From Actinophytocola xanthii (GTDB lineage Bacteria; Actinomycetota; Actinomycetes; Mycobacteriales; Pseudonocardiaceae), in NCBI RefSeq assembly GCF_001921205.1, contig NZ_MSIE01000046.1, forward strand, positions 41,993-105,992: 64,000 nt of DNA, in the 5' to 3' direction. Shown here in pieces: positions 40,138-48,752 of the stretch (the stretch's first letter is position 1; each line of letters opens with the position of its first letter). Both the position numbers and the translations under genes were made by a program. The notes under the pieces are model-generated. The model saw nothing but the letters and a program-made list of their open reading frames with translations, did not search any database and was not told the DNA's origin.

Positions 40138-41390
40138 GACGGCTCACCGACCACGAGCGCGGTGTTGGTACCGCCGAAGGCGAACGCGTTGACCAGCGCC
40201 GCGCGCACGGCCGCGGGCCGGGCCTGGTCCGGCACGTAGTCCAGGTCGAGCTTGCGGTCGGCCCGCTCGAGGTTGATCGTGGGCGGCACGAGCGAGTGCC
40301 GGATCGCGCCGATCGCGGCGAGCAGGTTGAGCCCGGCGGCCGCCGCGGTCAGGTGCCCCGTCATCGACTTCGTCGAGCTGACCAGCAGCCGGTTCGCGTT
40401 GTCGCCGAACACCTTCCTGATCGCCCTGGTCTCTGACTCGTCGTTGCCCGGCGTGCTGGTACCGTGCGCGGCGACGTAGTCGATGCCGTCGATCCCGATG
40501 CCGGCCTCGGCGATCGCGCCCTCCATGGCCTGGATCGCACCGCTGCCGTCGGGCGGGGAGTCGGTTATCCGCCAGGCGTTCATCGTCGAGGCGTAGCCGA
40601 GCACCTCGGCCAGTACGGTCGCGCCGCGCCGCCGCGCCGACTCGAGATCCTCCAGCACGAACACCACCGCGCCCTCGCCGAGCACGAACCCCGAGCGGTC
40701 GCCCGAGAACGGGCGGGACGCGCGGCGCGGCTCGCCCTCGTAGCCCTCGGCCAGGGCGCCGAGCAGGCTGAACCCCAGCACGTCGAGCCACGTGGTGAGC
40801 GAGTCGTAGCCGCCGGCGAGCATGACGTCGGCGTCGCCGTCCTGGATGGTCCGGAAAGCCTCACCGATGGCGTGCCCGGAACCCGAGCACGCCGTGCTGA
40901 TCCCGACCATGGGCCCGGTCGCGCCGATGAGCCGAGCCATCGCGCTGACCGGCATGTTCTGGTTGCCCTGCAACGTCAGACGGGGTGCCTGCCGCCGAAA
41001 CGCCTGCGCGTTCCCGGTCGTGGCGCGCTCGTGCCCGACGTCCACGAGCAGCTGGAGGTCCGGGCGGCCCACGCTGGCCCCCATGGCGACGCCCCGCTCG
41101 TCGTGCGGCCCGTCCGCACCGAGCCCGGCGGAGGTGGCCGCCTCCTCGGCGGCGGCCACCCCGAACCACCCGGCACGGGACAGGTGCCGCCACCGCACCC
41201 CAGTCGGTAGATCCCGTGCCGGCTCGAAGTCCCGCACCTGGCCGGCAATGCGCACGGGAAAGCCTTCACTGTCGAAAGTGGTCAGTGGACCGACCCCACT
41301 ACGGCCTGCCGCGAGGCTCTGCCAGGTGGTTTCGACGTCGTTGCCGAGTGGCGTCACCGCACCCATGCCGGTGATCACGACACGTCGCAT
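40134..41390 (-). CDS. Beta-ketoacyl synthase (KAS II type), active
   Basis: 418 residues; AGGAGGGCTG precedes the ATG at 41390, which overlaps the previous stop by one base (TGATG). All catalytic residues are present: Cys in ISTACSGSGHAI, His in AHGTSTPGND, His in SMTGHLTAAAAG, and NAFAFGGTNTAL near the end. It extends ACP-bound chains by decarboxylative condensation with malonyl-ACP. It probably partners with the CLF at 38495. Confidence 0.92.
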   Translation of the reverse strand: MRRVVITGMGAVTPLGNDVETTWQSLAAGRSGVGPLTTFDSEGFPVRIAGQVRDFEPARDLPTGVRWRHLSRAGWFGVAAAEEAATSAGLGADGPHDERGVAMGASVGRPDLQLLVDVGHERATTGNAQAFRRQAPRLTLQGNQNMPVSAMARLIGATGPMVGISTACSGSGHAIGEAFRTIQDGDADVMLAGGYDSLTTWLDVLGFSLLGALAEGYEGEPRRASRPFSGDRSGFVLGEGAVVFVLEDLESARRRGATVLAEVLGYASTMNAWRITDSPPDGSGAIQAMEGAIAEAGIGIDGIDYVAAHGTSTPGNDESETRAIRKVFGDNANRLLVSSTKSMTGHLTAAAAGLNLLAAIGAIRHSLVPPTINLERADRKLDLDYVPDQARPAAVRAALVNAFAFGGTNTALVVGEPS

Positions 41391-41833
41391 CAGCCCTCCT
41401 CCGTTCCGCACAGCTCTCGTGCCATTCGTCTCGTCTCCTCGGGATCCTCGAGCGTGCCCGCGTCCAGCAGGGCGCACATGATCCCCGACGCGGTGAGCAC
41501 GGTCGCCCCGCCGACGAGGACGGTGCCGTCGATCACCGCGGCCTCGCCGGTGATCGACGTGATCGACGCCTCGACGTCCAGCACGTCGCCGGGCACGACG
41601 TCGGCGGTGTAGACCGCGGCGTCGACCGACAGCAACGCGGCCCGCTTGCGGAAGTCGCTGCCCAGCATCAGGAGCCAGGTGGCGGCCTGGCACACCGTCT
41701 CCAGCACCAGGCCGGGTGGCATGACGGGTTTCTCGGCCGGCCAGTAGTCCTCGGCCCGTGAGGTCAGCTTGTGGGCCACGATGAACTTCTCCGGCTCCCA
41801 CTCCTCGATCCTGTCGATCAGGTGAAACCGCAT
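41390..41833 (-). CDS. Hot-dog-fold dehydratase subunit (FabZ-like, catalytic His replaced)
   Basis: 147 residues from the ATG at 41833. It has a FabZ-type hot-dog fold (RFHLIDRIEEWEPEKFIVAHKLTSRAE). The signature reads DYWPAEKPVMPPGLVLETVCQAA: Tyr stands where the His belongs, while the Glu is kept. It complements the His-containing protein at 39772, as in heterodimeric dehydratases of aryl-polyene systems. Confidence 0.82.
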   Translation of the reverse strand: MRFHLIDRIEEWEPEKFIVAHKLTSRAEDYWPAEKPVMPPGLVLETVCQAATWLLMLGSDFRKRAALLSVDAAVYTADVVPGDVLDVEASITSITGEAAVIDGTVLVGGATVLTASGIMCALLDAGTLEDPEETRRMARELCGTEEG

Positions 41834-41846
41834 TTCTCTTCCCCCG

Positions 41847-42617
41847 TCACACCGTTCGCCCGATGCCGAGCTGCGCACCGAAGCCGCCGTCGGCCCGGAC
41901 CAGCTCCCCGGTCATGTACGCCGACCCCGGGCCGGCGAGGAACGCGATCACCTCGGCGATCTGTGCGACGTCGGCGAAGTCACGCATCGGGATCTGACGC
42001 TTGATCCCCTTGCCGCCGTCCTTGCCGAGCAGGCCGCCGAGCAGGTCGGTCGGTGAGAAGCCCGGCAGCACCGCGTTGACCCGCACACCGAAGCGGGCCA
42101 GTTCGACGGCGCTGCAGTAGGTGAACGCGTTGATCGCGCCCTTGGAGGCGGCGTAGTTCGACTGCCCGATCCAGCCGCGCTCCCCCATCACCGACGACAC
42201 GTTCACGATCACCCCGTCGCGCTGCGACATGAGGTGCGGCATGGCCGCGCGGGTGCAGTTGAACACTCCGCCGAAGTTGACCTTCATGACGTCCAGCCAG
42301 GCCGCCGCGTCCATGTCGAAGATGAGGCCGTCCCGGGAGATGCCCGCGTTGTTGACGAGGATGTGCAGCCCGCCCAGCTCGGCGACCGTCCGCTCGACGA
42401 GCTCGCCGGCCTGGTCCGGATCGGCGACGTCGGCCCCGATGGCGACGGCGGTCCCACCCGCGTTGGCGATGTCCTTGACCACCGACACCGCGGCGTCGGC
42501 GTTCTCCCGGTAGTTGACCACTACCGCTGCCCCCTGCCGGGCGAGGAGCTCCGCGGTAGCCCGCCCGATGCCCCGCGAGCCGCCGGTCACGATGGCGATC
42601 CGACCCTCGAGTGTCAT
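41847..42617 (-). CDS. 3-Oxoacyl-ACP reductase (FabG-like SDR)
   Basis: 256 residues; ATG at 42617 in an ATGA overlap with the phosphopantetheinyl transferase gene. NADPH motif [19 protein letters not shown] at [11 protein letters not shown]; catalytic Ser in [11 protein letters not shown] and the YxxxK in SNYAASKGA. It reduces the beta-keto group of each extended chain. A reductase inside the operon marks the synthase as highly reducing. Confidence 0.93.
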   Translation of the reverse strand: MTLEGRIAIVTGGSRGIGRATAELLARQGAAVVVNYRENADAAVSVVKDIANAGGTAVAIGADVADPDQAGELVERTVAELGGLHILVNNAGISRDGLIFDMDAAAWLDVMKVNFGGVFNCTRAAMPHLMSQRDGVIVNVSSVMGERGWIGQSNYAASKGAINAFTYCSAVELARFGVRVNAVLPGFSPTDLLGGLLGKDGGKGIKRQIPMRDFADVAQIAEVIAFLAGPGSAYMTGELVRADGGFGAQLGIGRTV

Positions 42618-43057
42618 GACGTCCCCCCGGCTGCCGCGGTGAGCGCGACGAAGGCGATGGCAATGCCATCGGAATGCGAGAGTGAGATCGTCATGCGCTC
42701 GACCCCGCGGCTCTCGGCGAGTGCCGCGGCGGCTCCGTGCAGGTGGAGCCGAGGCCGTCCACTGGCCCCGTTGACCACCTCGACGTCCCGCCACCGCATA
42801 CCGGCACCGAGCCCGGTACCGAACGCCTTGAACACGGCCTCCTTGGCGGCGAACCGCGCGGCGAGATGCTCGGCGGGGCGGCGCCGGTGCCGCGCGTAGG
42901 CGAGCTCCCTCGGGGTGAAGACCTCGTCCTCGATCCCGGGCTGCCCGGCGAGCAACGACTCGACCCGCCCGACGCCGGTGAGATCCACACCGACCATCAA
43001 CCGCTGGCCCGGCACCGCCAGCTCGGGCAGAGACGGCAGAGCGACGTCAGTGAGCAC
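42614..43057 (-). CDS. Holo-ACP synthase (AcpS-type phosphopantetheinyl transferase)
   Basis: 147 residues from the GTG at 43057, with GGGGGG upstream; an internal ATG ([16 protein letters not shown]) is the usual AcpS start. Metal-binding Asp in GVDLTGV, then FTPRELAYA and the CoA-binding [13 protein letters not shown]. It converts the operon's ACP to its active form. Confidence 0.9.
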   Translation of the reverse strand: MLTDVALPSLPELAVPGQRLMVGVDLTGVGRVESLLAGQPGIEDEVFTPRELAYARHRRRPAEHLAARFAAKEAVFKAFGTGLGAGMRWRDVEVVNGASGRPRLHLHGAAAALAESRGVERMTISLSHSDGIAIAFVALTAAAGGTS

Positions 43058-43158
43058 GAGCTACCCCCCACCCCACTGCGAGATCCACCTCAGCCGCCCC
43101 CCGGCGTCCCGGCGACGCTGCCGTGGACGCGGGTGGGACACCGAGTGCTCGCCTCGCG

Positions 43159-43563
43159 TCAGCTGACATCGGCCAGTGCCGCCCTCGCGGCCGCCAGGTC
43201 GGCGAGGTTCTGGACCGTGAACAGGGTCATCACGTCGTCGGCGGTCACCTTGCCCGCCAGCTCGGCGCGGTCGATCTGGGGCAACACGCTCGCCAGCTGC
43301 GCGAGGCCCGCCTCGGTGATCACGCCGTCCTCGCCCTCGAACTCCTCGTCGCTGAGGTCTCCCTGCAGCAGTTCGGCGATCTCGTTCGCGGAGATCTTCA
43401 CACCGACCTTGCGTTCGATCCGGAACAGGATGTCGAGCAGGTCGATGGACTCGGCGCCCAGGTCGCCGAGAACGGTGGCGTTCGGCTCGGCGTCGGTCTC
43501 GTCGATGCCGACGGCCTCGGCGACGGCGGACCGGACGGCGTCCAGTGTGTCCACGTTGGTCAT
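43159..43563 (-). CDS. Acyl carrier protein, unusually long
   Basis: 134 residues against ~80 for a typical ACP. The phosphopantetheine site is LGAESIDLLDILFRIE (Ser in ESID). An extra acidic stretch of ~45 residues (NEIAELLQGDLSDEEFEGED, VITEAGLAQLASVLPQID) is inserted before the last helix region (VTADDVMTLFTVQNLADL). The start overlaps the acyltransferase stop (ATGA). It carries the growing chain. Confidence 0.88.
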   Translation of the reverse strand: MTNVDTLDAVRSAVAEAVGIDETDAEPNATVLGDLGAESIDLLDILFRIERKVGVKISANEIAELLQGDLSDEEFEGEDGVITEAGLAQLASVLPQIDRAELAGKVTADDVMTLFTVQNLADLAAARAALADVS

Positions 43564-44507
43564 TGCGATACCCCTTCGTTCTCTTCATTACGGATGACCG
43601 CCTCGATGCGGCGTTCGTCGCCGGTACTGCGCACCGGGTAGTCCGGAAACGTGCTCCTGGCGAAGCCGGTGAGCACCCGGCCCGGCCCGATCTCCGTGAA
43701 CCGCGTCCAGCCGGCCTCGTCGGCAGTGCGCAACACGTCCACCCAGCGGACCGGGCCGGCGAGCTGCCTGCGCAGCGACGACTTCGCTTCTTCCCCTATG
43801 GACAGTCGCGCGCCGGTGACCGAGCTGATGACGGGGATCGAGGGTGGTGCGAAGGAACACGCGCCGAGGGCCGACGCGAACTCGTCGTCGATCTCCGCCA
43901 TCAGCGAACAGTGGAAGGGTGCGCCGACCTCGAGCTGGACGACCTTGTCCGCGCCGGCGGCGGTGCAGGCGCGTGCGAGATCGGTGACTGCCTCCCGGTG
44001 CCCGGACACCACGGTCTGGCGGAAGTCGTTGAAGTTCGCCACCTCGACGACCCCTGGCACCCGCGTGTCCGCGCACAGCTTCTCCACCGTCGTGGCGTCC
44101 AGACCGACCACGGCGACCATGGCCCCCGACGTCCGCTCCGCCACCCGCGCCATCAGCTCGCCGCGGCGACGCACCAACGCGAAGGCCGCGGGAATCGTGA
44201 GCACGCCCGCGGCGGCCAGCGCGGTCAGCTCACCGAGGCTGTGGCCAGCGACCGCCGCCGGCCGGTAGCGGTGCGCGGTGAGCACCGACCAGGTAGCGAG
44301 GCTCGTGGCGAACACCGCGAGCTGCGTGACGTCGGTCCTGGTCAGGTCCTGCTTGCCGCCGTCGACACACAGTTGGGTGAGCGCGAACCCGGCTGTCTCG
44401 TCCGCGAACTCGAACACCGGCCGGGTGAGATCGGGGTACCGAGCCAGCAGGTGCGCGGCCATCCCGGCTCGCTGCGACCCCTGCCCCGGGAACATCGCAA
44501 GCTCCAC
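43560..44507 (-). CDS. ACP S-malonyltransferase (FabD-like)
   Basis: 315 residues from the GTG at 44507, preceded by GAGGGAG. FabD motifs: MFPGQGSQRAGMA, nucleophile Ser in AGHSLGELTAL, and the His region GAPFHCSLM. It loads malonyl units onto the ACP. It lies between the carboxylase genes that make malonyl-CoA and the ACP gene. Confidence 0.92.
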   Translation of the reverse strand: MELAMFPGQGSQRAGMAAHLLARYPDLTRPVFEFADETAGFALTQLCVDGGKQDLTRTDVTQLAVFATSLATWSVLTAHRYRPAAVAGHSLGELTALAAAGVLTIPAAFALVRRRGELMARVAERTSGAMVAVVGLDATTVEKLCADTRVPGVVEVANFNDFRQTVVSGHREAVTDLARACTAAGADKVVQLEVGAPFHCSLMAEIDDEFASALGACSFAPPSIPVISSVTGARLSIGEEAKSSLRRQLAGPVRWVDVLRTADEAGWTRFTEIGPGRVLTGFARSTFPDYPVRSTGDERRIEAVIRNEENEGVSQ

Positions 44508-44529
44508 AGGTTCTCTCCCTCAACTCACG

Positions 44530-44748
44530 TCAACTGGTCCAGGGCCGGGCCGGCAGCCGCCACCTGACCGCTGCCGCGCCCCACGCCGTGGGGGCCTTCC
44601 GGTACCCCCGGGCACTCCCCCGCCACGCCGAGGTCGACGCCGGGACCGACGGCCCGGACTCCCGCGTCACGACCGCGAGCGCCGTCACCAGGGCGACGAT
44701 CTCGGCGTCGGACGGGTTTCCTTTGGTCACCAGGATGTGCGTCTTCAC
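44530..44748 (-). CDS. Acyl-CoA carboxylase epsilon subunit
   Basis: 72 residues from the GTG at 44748, in a GTGA overlap with the beta-subunit stop. The start KTHILVTKGNPSDAEIVALVTALAVV is typical of the small epsilon subunits of actinobacterial acyl-CoA carboxylases. The basic, Trp-containing tail (AAAVRWRLPARPW) is also characteristic. It stabilises the alpha-beta complex. The biotin-bearing alpha subunit is not in the window. Confidence 0.8.
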   Translation of the reverse strand: MKTHILVTKGNPSDAEIVALVTALAVVTRESGPSVPASTSAWRGSARGYRKAPTAWGAAAVRWRLPARPWTS

Positions 44749-46379
44749 AACGGCACGTTCCCGTGCTTGCGGACCGGGATGACGGTCCGCTTCGACGCCA
44801 GCATCGCCAGCGACCGGATGAGCACCCGGCGGGTGTCCGCAGGATCGATCACGTCGTCGACGTGCCCGCGCTCCGCCGCCGCGTACGGGTGCATCAGCTC
44901 CCGGGTGTACTTGCCGATCAACGACTTCCGCAGCCTTTCGGGATCCGAGGCGGCCTTGATCTCCTTGCGGAAGATGATGTTCGCCGCTCCCTCGGCGCCC
45001 ATGACGGCCGTCTGGTTGGTCGGCCACGCGAACGACAGGTCGGCGCCGATCGACTTGGAGTCCATCACGATGTACGCGCCACCGAAGGCCTTGCGCACGA
45101 TCACCTGGATGCGGGGCACCGTCGCCTCGCAGTAGGCGTAGAGCAGCTTCGCGCCACGGCGGATGATGGCCTCGTGCTCCTGGCCGACACCGGGCAGGAA
45201 GCCGGGCACGTCGACCAGCGTCACCAGCGGGATGTTGAACGCGTCGCAGGCACGCACGAACCGCGCCGCCTTCTCCGACGAGTCGATGTCGAGCACACCG
45301 GCGAACACCGTCGGCTGGTTGCCCACGATCCCCACGACCTTGCCGTCGAGTCGGGCGAACGCGCAGATGATGTTGCGCGCCCAGGTTTCCTGGACCTGCA
45401 GGTACTCGCCGTCGTCGACGATCTCGGCGATGACGCGGCCCATGTCGTACGGCGCGCGGTCGTCGACCGGCACGATGTCGACAAGGCCGTCGCACCGCCG
45501 GTCCGGCGGGTCGTCCGTCGGGACCTCGGGCGGCGGTTCCTGGTTGTTCGACGGCAGGTAGGACAGCAGGTGCCGGACGTCGTCGAAGCACGTTTCCTCG
45601 TCCGGTGCGACGAAGCTCGCGACGCCGGTGCGGTCGGCGTGCACCCGCGCGCCGCCCAGCGCCTCCTGTGTGACGTCCTCACCGGTCACCTCACGCACCA
45701 CGTCCGGGCCGGTGATGAACATGTTGCCCATGCCTTCGACCATGAAGGTGAAGTCGGTCAGCGCGGGCGAGTACACCGCGCCGCCGGCGCAGGAGCCGAG
45801 CACGACGGACAACTGCGGGATCACCCCGGAGACACGGACATTGCGGGCGAAAAGGCCACCGAATCCGGCGAGCGAGTCGATGCCCTCCTGGATGCGTGCG
45901 CCACCGCCGTCGTTCAACCCGATGACCGGCGCGCCACTGGATTCGGCGAGGTCGAGGATCTGGTGCATCTTCCTGGCGAACACCTCGCCGAGCGCGCCAC
46001 CGCGAATGCGCGCGTCGTGGGCGAAGACGAACACCGTGCGGCCGTCGATCGTGCCCCAGCCAGTCACCACGCCGTCGCCGGGCGGGTGCGACTTCTCCAT
46101 GCCGAAACCGGTCGCCCGGTGCTGTGCGAACAGTCCGAGCTCGGTGAACGTTCCCTCGTCGAGCAGATTCTCGATACGGGTCCGCGCGTCGGACTTGCCC
46201 TTCGCCCGGTGCCGCCTGTCAACCCCCTCGTCCTGTGGTGCGAGTGCCCGAGCGCGGCGGTCCGCGAGCGCGGCCACCCGGCCACGCATGGTGTCCGGCA
46301 GCTCTACCGCGTGCCCGTTCCGCTCGACGACGGCGGGCACAGCACCGCCCTCGGTACGGTCAAGGTCGCGAAACAACAT
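44745..46379 (-). CDS. Acyl-CoA carboxylase beta (carboxyltransferase) subunit
   Basis: 544 residues; GGGGGGAAG precedes the ATG at 46379. It has the two crotonase-like halves of a carboxyltransferase: GLNDGGGARIQEGIDSLAGFG, VLGSCAGGAVYSPALTDF, then VDVPGFLPGVGQEHEAIIRRGAKLLYAY and GAEGAANIIFRKEI. It makes malonyl-CoA (or methylmalonyl-CoA) for the synthase. It is the first gene of the operon and divergent from the SARP gene. Confidence 0.92.
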   Translation of the reverse strand: MLFRDLDRTEGGAVPAVVERNGHAVELPDTMRGRVAALADRRARALAPQDEGVDRRHRAKGKSDARTRIENLLDEGTFTELGLFAQHRATGFGMEKSHPPGDGVVTGWGTIDGRTVFVFAHDARIRGGALGEVFARKMHQILDLAESSGAPVIGLNDGGGARIQEGIDSLAGFGGLFARNVRVSGVIPQLSVVLGSCAGGAVYSPALTDFTFMVEGMGNMFITGPDVVREVTGEDVTQEALGGARVHADRTGVASFVAPDEETCFDDVRHLLSYLPSNNQEPPPEVPTDDPPDRRCDGLVDIVPVDDRAPYDMGRVIAEIVDDGEYLQVQETWARNIICAFARLDGKVVGIVGNQPTVFAGVLDIDSSEKAARFVRACDAFNIPLVTLVDVPGFLPGVGQEHEAIIRRGAKLLYAYCEATVPRIQVIVRKAFGGAYIVMDSKSIGADLSFAWPTNQTAVMGAEGAANIIFRKEIKAASDPERLRKSLIGKYTRELMHPYAAAERGHVDDVIDPADTRRVLIRSLAMLASKRTVIPVRKHGNVPL

Positions 46380-46443
46380 CAACTTCCCCCCAAGCAGGTT
46401 GCTCGACTTCAGCCACCATGCCCGGGACGACTCGCTTGATTCC

Positions 46444-46472
46444 TTGAGTGTTTCTTGAATCGATGTCGAGCT
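46444..46472. promoter_or_regulatory. Candidate SARP-binding direct repeats
   Basis: TTGAGTG (46444-46450), TTGAATC (46455-46461) and TCGAGCT (46466-46472) are heptamers with exactly 11-bp spacing, the geometry recognised by SARP activators. They lie 65-93 bp upstream of the carboxylase ATG. TCACCC...GGGTGA (46474-46492) follows beside them. Confidence 0.55.
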
Positions 46473-46637
46473 TTCACCCCTCGGATGGGTGACTCCACAC
46501 ACAGGAGCGCATACCCTCCGCAATGAATTAAGAGTGCGTTGCATTTGGCGAGTTCCTGTATCAGATCCACCAGACGGAACCGGACTTGCGCGGCCGACCG
46601 GCGATGGGTAAACGCGAGGCGTGGTCTTTGATCGCCG

Positions 46638-46646
46638 TGCTATAAT
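46638..46646 (+). promoter_or_regulatory. Extended -10 promoter element upstream of the SARP gene
   Basis: TGCTATAAT is a perfect extended -10. No good -35 is needed for this class. It lies 186 bp before the SARP ATG, implying a long leader. The surroundings are notably less GC-rich. Confidence 0.5.
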
Positions 46647-46775
46647 TGTGAAAAGCGGACGTGTCGCACGTACACGCCTGGGGAGGTTGTCGCGACGGAC
46701 TCCGCTGCTTGGTCGCGCCGTGAGACGCGCTGACTGACGGGCAACAGGCAAAGGCGCCGTAGAGCCGACCAAACA

Positions 46776-46798
46776 AATATGCGAGGCCGCTGCATATT
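46776..46798. promoter_or_regulatory. Palindromic candidate operator before the SARP gene
   Basis: AATATGC (46776-46782), a 9-nt spacer and GCATATT (46792-46798) form a perfect inverted repeat, 33 bp before the SARP start codon. Size and AT-rich arms fit TetR-type or gamma-butyrolactone-receptor sites. Confidence 0.5.
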
Positions 46799-46831
46799 CT
46801 GCGTACAGAGGTTTGCTATGGGGGAACACTG

Positions 46832-48679
46832 ATGTTGTTCAGCGTGCTGGGGCCGGTTGAATTACGGTTGAAAGGTGAGGTGATTGATTTAGGACCGGCG
46901 AAGCAGCGGACGATTCTGGCCGCCCTGCTCGTGAACCTCGAGCAGCCGGTACCGCTCGACGTGCTGGTCGACCGCGTGTGGGACGAAAACCCCCCGGTCG
47001 ACGTGCGCAACGTCGTGTACACCTACGTCGCCAGGCTGCGCCGCAAGCTGTCCTGTGCCGCCGGTGACTGCGCGGACCCTCCCCAGCTCAAGCGCATGTT
47101 CGGCGGGTACTGCCTACAGACCGCACCGGACAACGTGGACCTCTACCGGTTCCGTGGTCTGCTCGAACGCGCCAGGAAACTCGAGTCCGACGCCGACGAG
47201 CAGCGCAGCACGCTGTTGCGGGAGGCCAACGGGCTATGGCGCGGGGTGCCGTTGGCCGGAGTCGACGGACGCTGGGCCGCCGCGATGCGCCACGGCCTGC
47301 AGCAGTTGCGGCACGAGGCGCTGGTCGAGTGGGCGGACGTCGAGATCCGCCTCGGCCGTCCCCGCAGGGTCATCGACCAGCTGCGCCAGGCCGTGTTCGA
47401 CAGTCCTTTCTCCGAGCCTCTCGTCGCACACCTGATGCTCGCCCTGCACGCGGACGGCCGCAGCGCAGAGGCTCTCCAGGTCTTCGAGGGCACGCGGCGT
47501 CAGCTGGCCGACGACATGGGCACCGACCCCGCCCCGTCGCTCCAGGAGGTGCACCGCGACATCCTGCAGGGCCGAGCGTCGGTGAACCAACAGGTTGAGC
47601 CGGAGCAGGAGGTGGCGGCGACCCCGGTCCAGGTGACCACGGTGAGCCGGCCCGGGGCCCAGTCGGTGAACCTCCTGCCCATCGACCTGCCCGACTTCAC
47701 CGGCCGCGGCGCCGAGATGTCGCTCCTGGCGGAGGCTCTGACCCCGAGCGACACACCGCTGTCCCCGTCGGTCGCCGTGCTGTACGGGCCTGCCGGCATC
47801 GGGAAGACCACCCTGGCCGTGCACGCGTCCTACCGACTGCGGAAGTACTTCCCCGACGGGCAGCTGTTCGCCGACCTCGACGGCACCGGCCTCCCCCCGG
47901 CAGAGCCCACCGTGGTGCTGGAGCGCTTCCTCCGTGCGCTCGGGACGACCGACATCCCCGCGAGCTTCGTCGAGCGGGCCGAGCTGTACCGGGCGCGGCT
48001 GGCCAACGCCCGGATGCTGGTCGTACTCGACAACGCGGTGGACGAGCCGCAGGTCGCGCCGCTGCTGCCGGGAACAGGGCAGTGCGCGGTGATCGTGTCC
48101 TGCCAGGTCCGCCCTCCGGTGCCGGCGGGCGTGCCGGTGATCCGCCTCGCCCCGATGCCGGTGGACGAGGCCTCGGCGTTCCTCCGGCAGATGATCGGTC
48201 CGGCACGCATGAACGCAGACCCGCAGGCCACGCGGGAGCTGCTCGCGCTGTGCGAGGGTTCACCGCTGGTCCTGCGCATCATCGGCGGCAAGCTGATGAC
48301 ACGGCAGCACTGGTCGGTGGCGCGGCTGCTGAACCGGCTGCGTGACGACGACCGGCTGCTCGGCGAGCTGACCGACGGCACGCACGACGTGCGGATGAAG
48401 ATCGGTCGGACGTTTCACGCGCTCGACCACGCCACCCAGCGGCTGTTCCTCGGGCTCGCCACGTCCCACCTTGACGACGAGTTCTCGGTGCGGTCCGCCG
48501 CACGGGCACTGCAGGTGAACGAGCACGACGCGGAGGAGTCGGTCGAACGGCTGCTGGACTGCCATCTGCTGGGCATCGCGAGCCATCCGGAGGCCGGCGA
48601 CCTGCGGTACGTGCTGCCCAAGCTGCACCGGCTCTACGCGTCGACGGTGTGCGGGGAGCCAGTGAAGATCCACGCGTGA
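46832..48679 (+). CDS. SARP-family regulator with NB-ARC-type ATPase domain
   Basis: 615 residues; GGGGG precedes the ATG at 46832. An OmpR-type winged helix (VLGPVELRLKGEVIDLGPAKQRTILAALL, VYTYVARLRRKL) and bacterial transcriptional activation domain fill ~1-250. A P-loop ATPase follows, with Walker A YGPAGIGKTTLA and LVVLDNAVDEPQVAPLLPG, then a helical end. Two TTA codons occur at codons 11 (46862-46864) and 20 (46889-46891). In actinomycetes TTA is rare and requires the bldA tRNA, so expression is probably developmental. It likely activates the divergent synthase operon. Confidence 0.9.
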   Translation: MLFSVLGPVELRLKGEVIDLGPAKQRTILAALLVNLEQPVPLDVLVDRVWDENPPVDVRNVVYTYVARLRRKLSCAAGDCADPPQLKRMFGGYCLQTAPDNVDLYRFRGLLERARKLESDADEQRSTLLREANGLWRGVPLAGVDGRWAAAMRHGLQQLRHEALVEWADVEIRLGRPRRVIDQLRQAVFDSPFSEPLVAHLMLALHADGRSAEALQVFEGTRRQLADDMGTDPAPSLQEVHRDILQGRASVNQQVEPEQEVAATPVQVTTVSRPGAQSVNLLPIDLPDFTGRGAEMSLLAEALTPSDTPLSPSVAVLYGPAGIGKTTLAVHASYRLRKYFPDGQLFADLDGTGLPPAEPTVVLERFLRALGTTDIPASFVERAELYRARLANARMLVVLDNAVDEPQVAPLLPGTGQCAVIVSCQVRPPVPAGVPVIRLAPMPVDEASAFLRQMIGPARMNADPQATRELLALCEGSPLVLRIIGGKLMTRQHWSVARLLNRLRDDDRLLGELTDGTHDVRMKIGRTFHALDHATQRLFLGLATSHLDDEFSVRSAARALQVNEHDAEESVERLLDCHLLGIASHPEAGDLRYVLPKLHRLYASTVCGEPVKIHA

Positions 48680-48752
48680 CACGCGGTCAAGGTCCGTTCA
48701 AGAACGGCCACCGACACTGTGGTTCGCAGGATTGGACCACAGGGGAGCGCGT

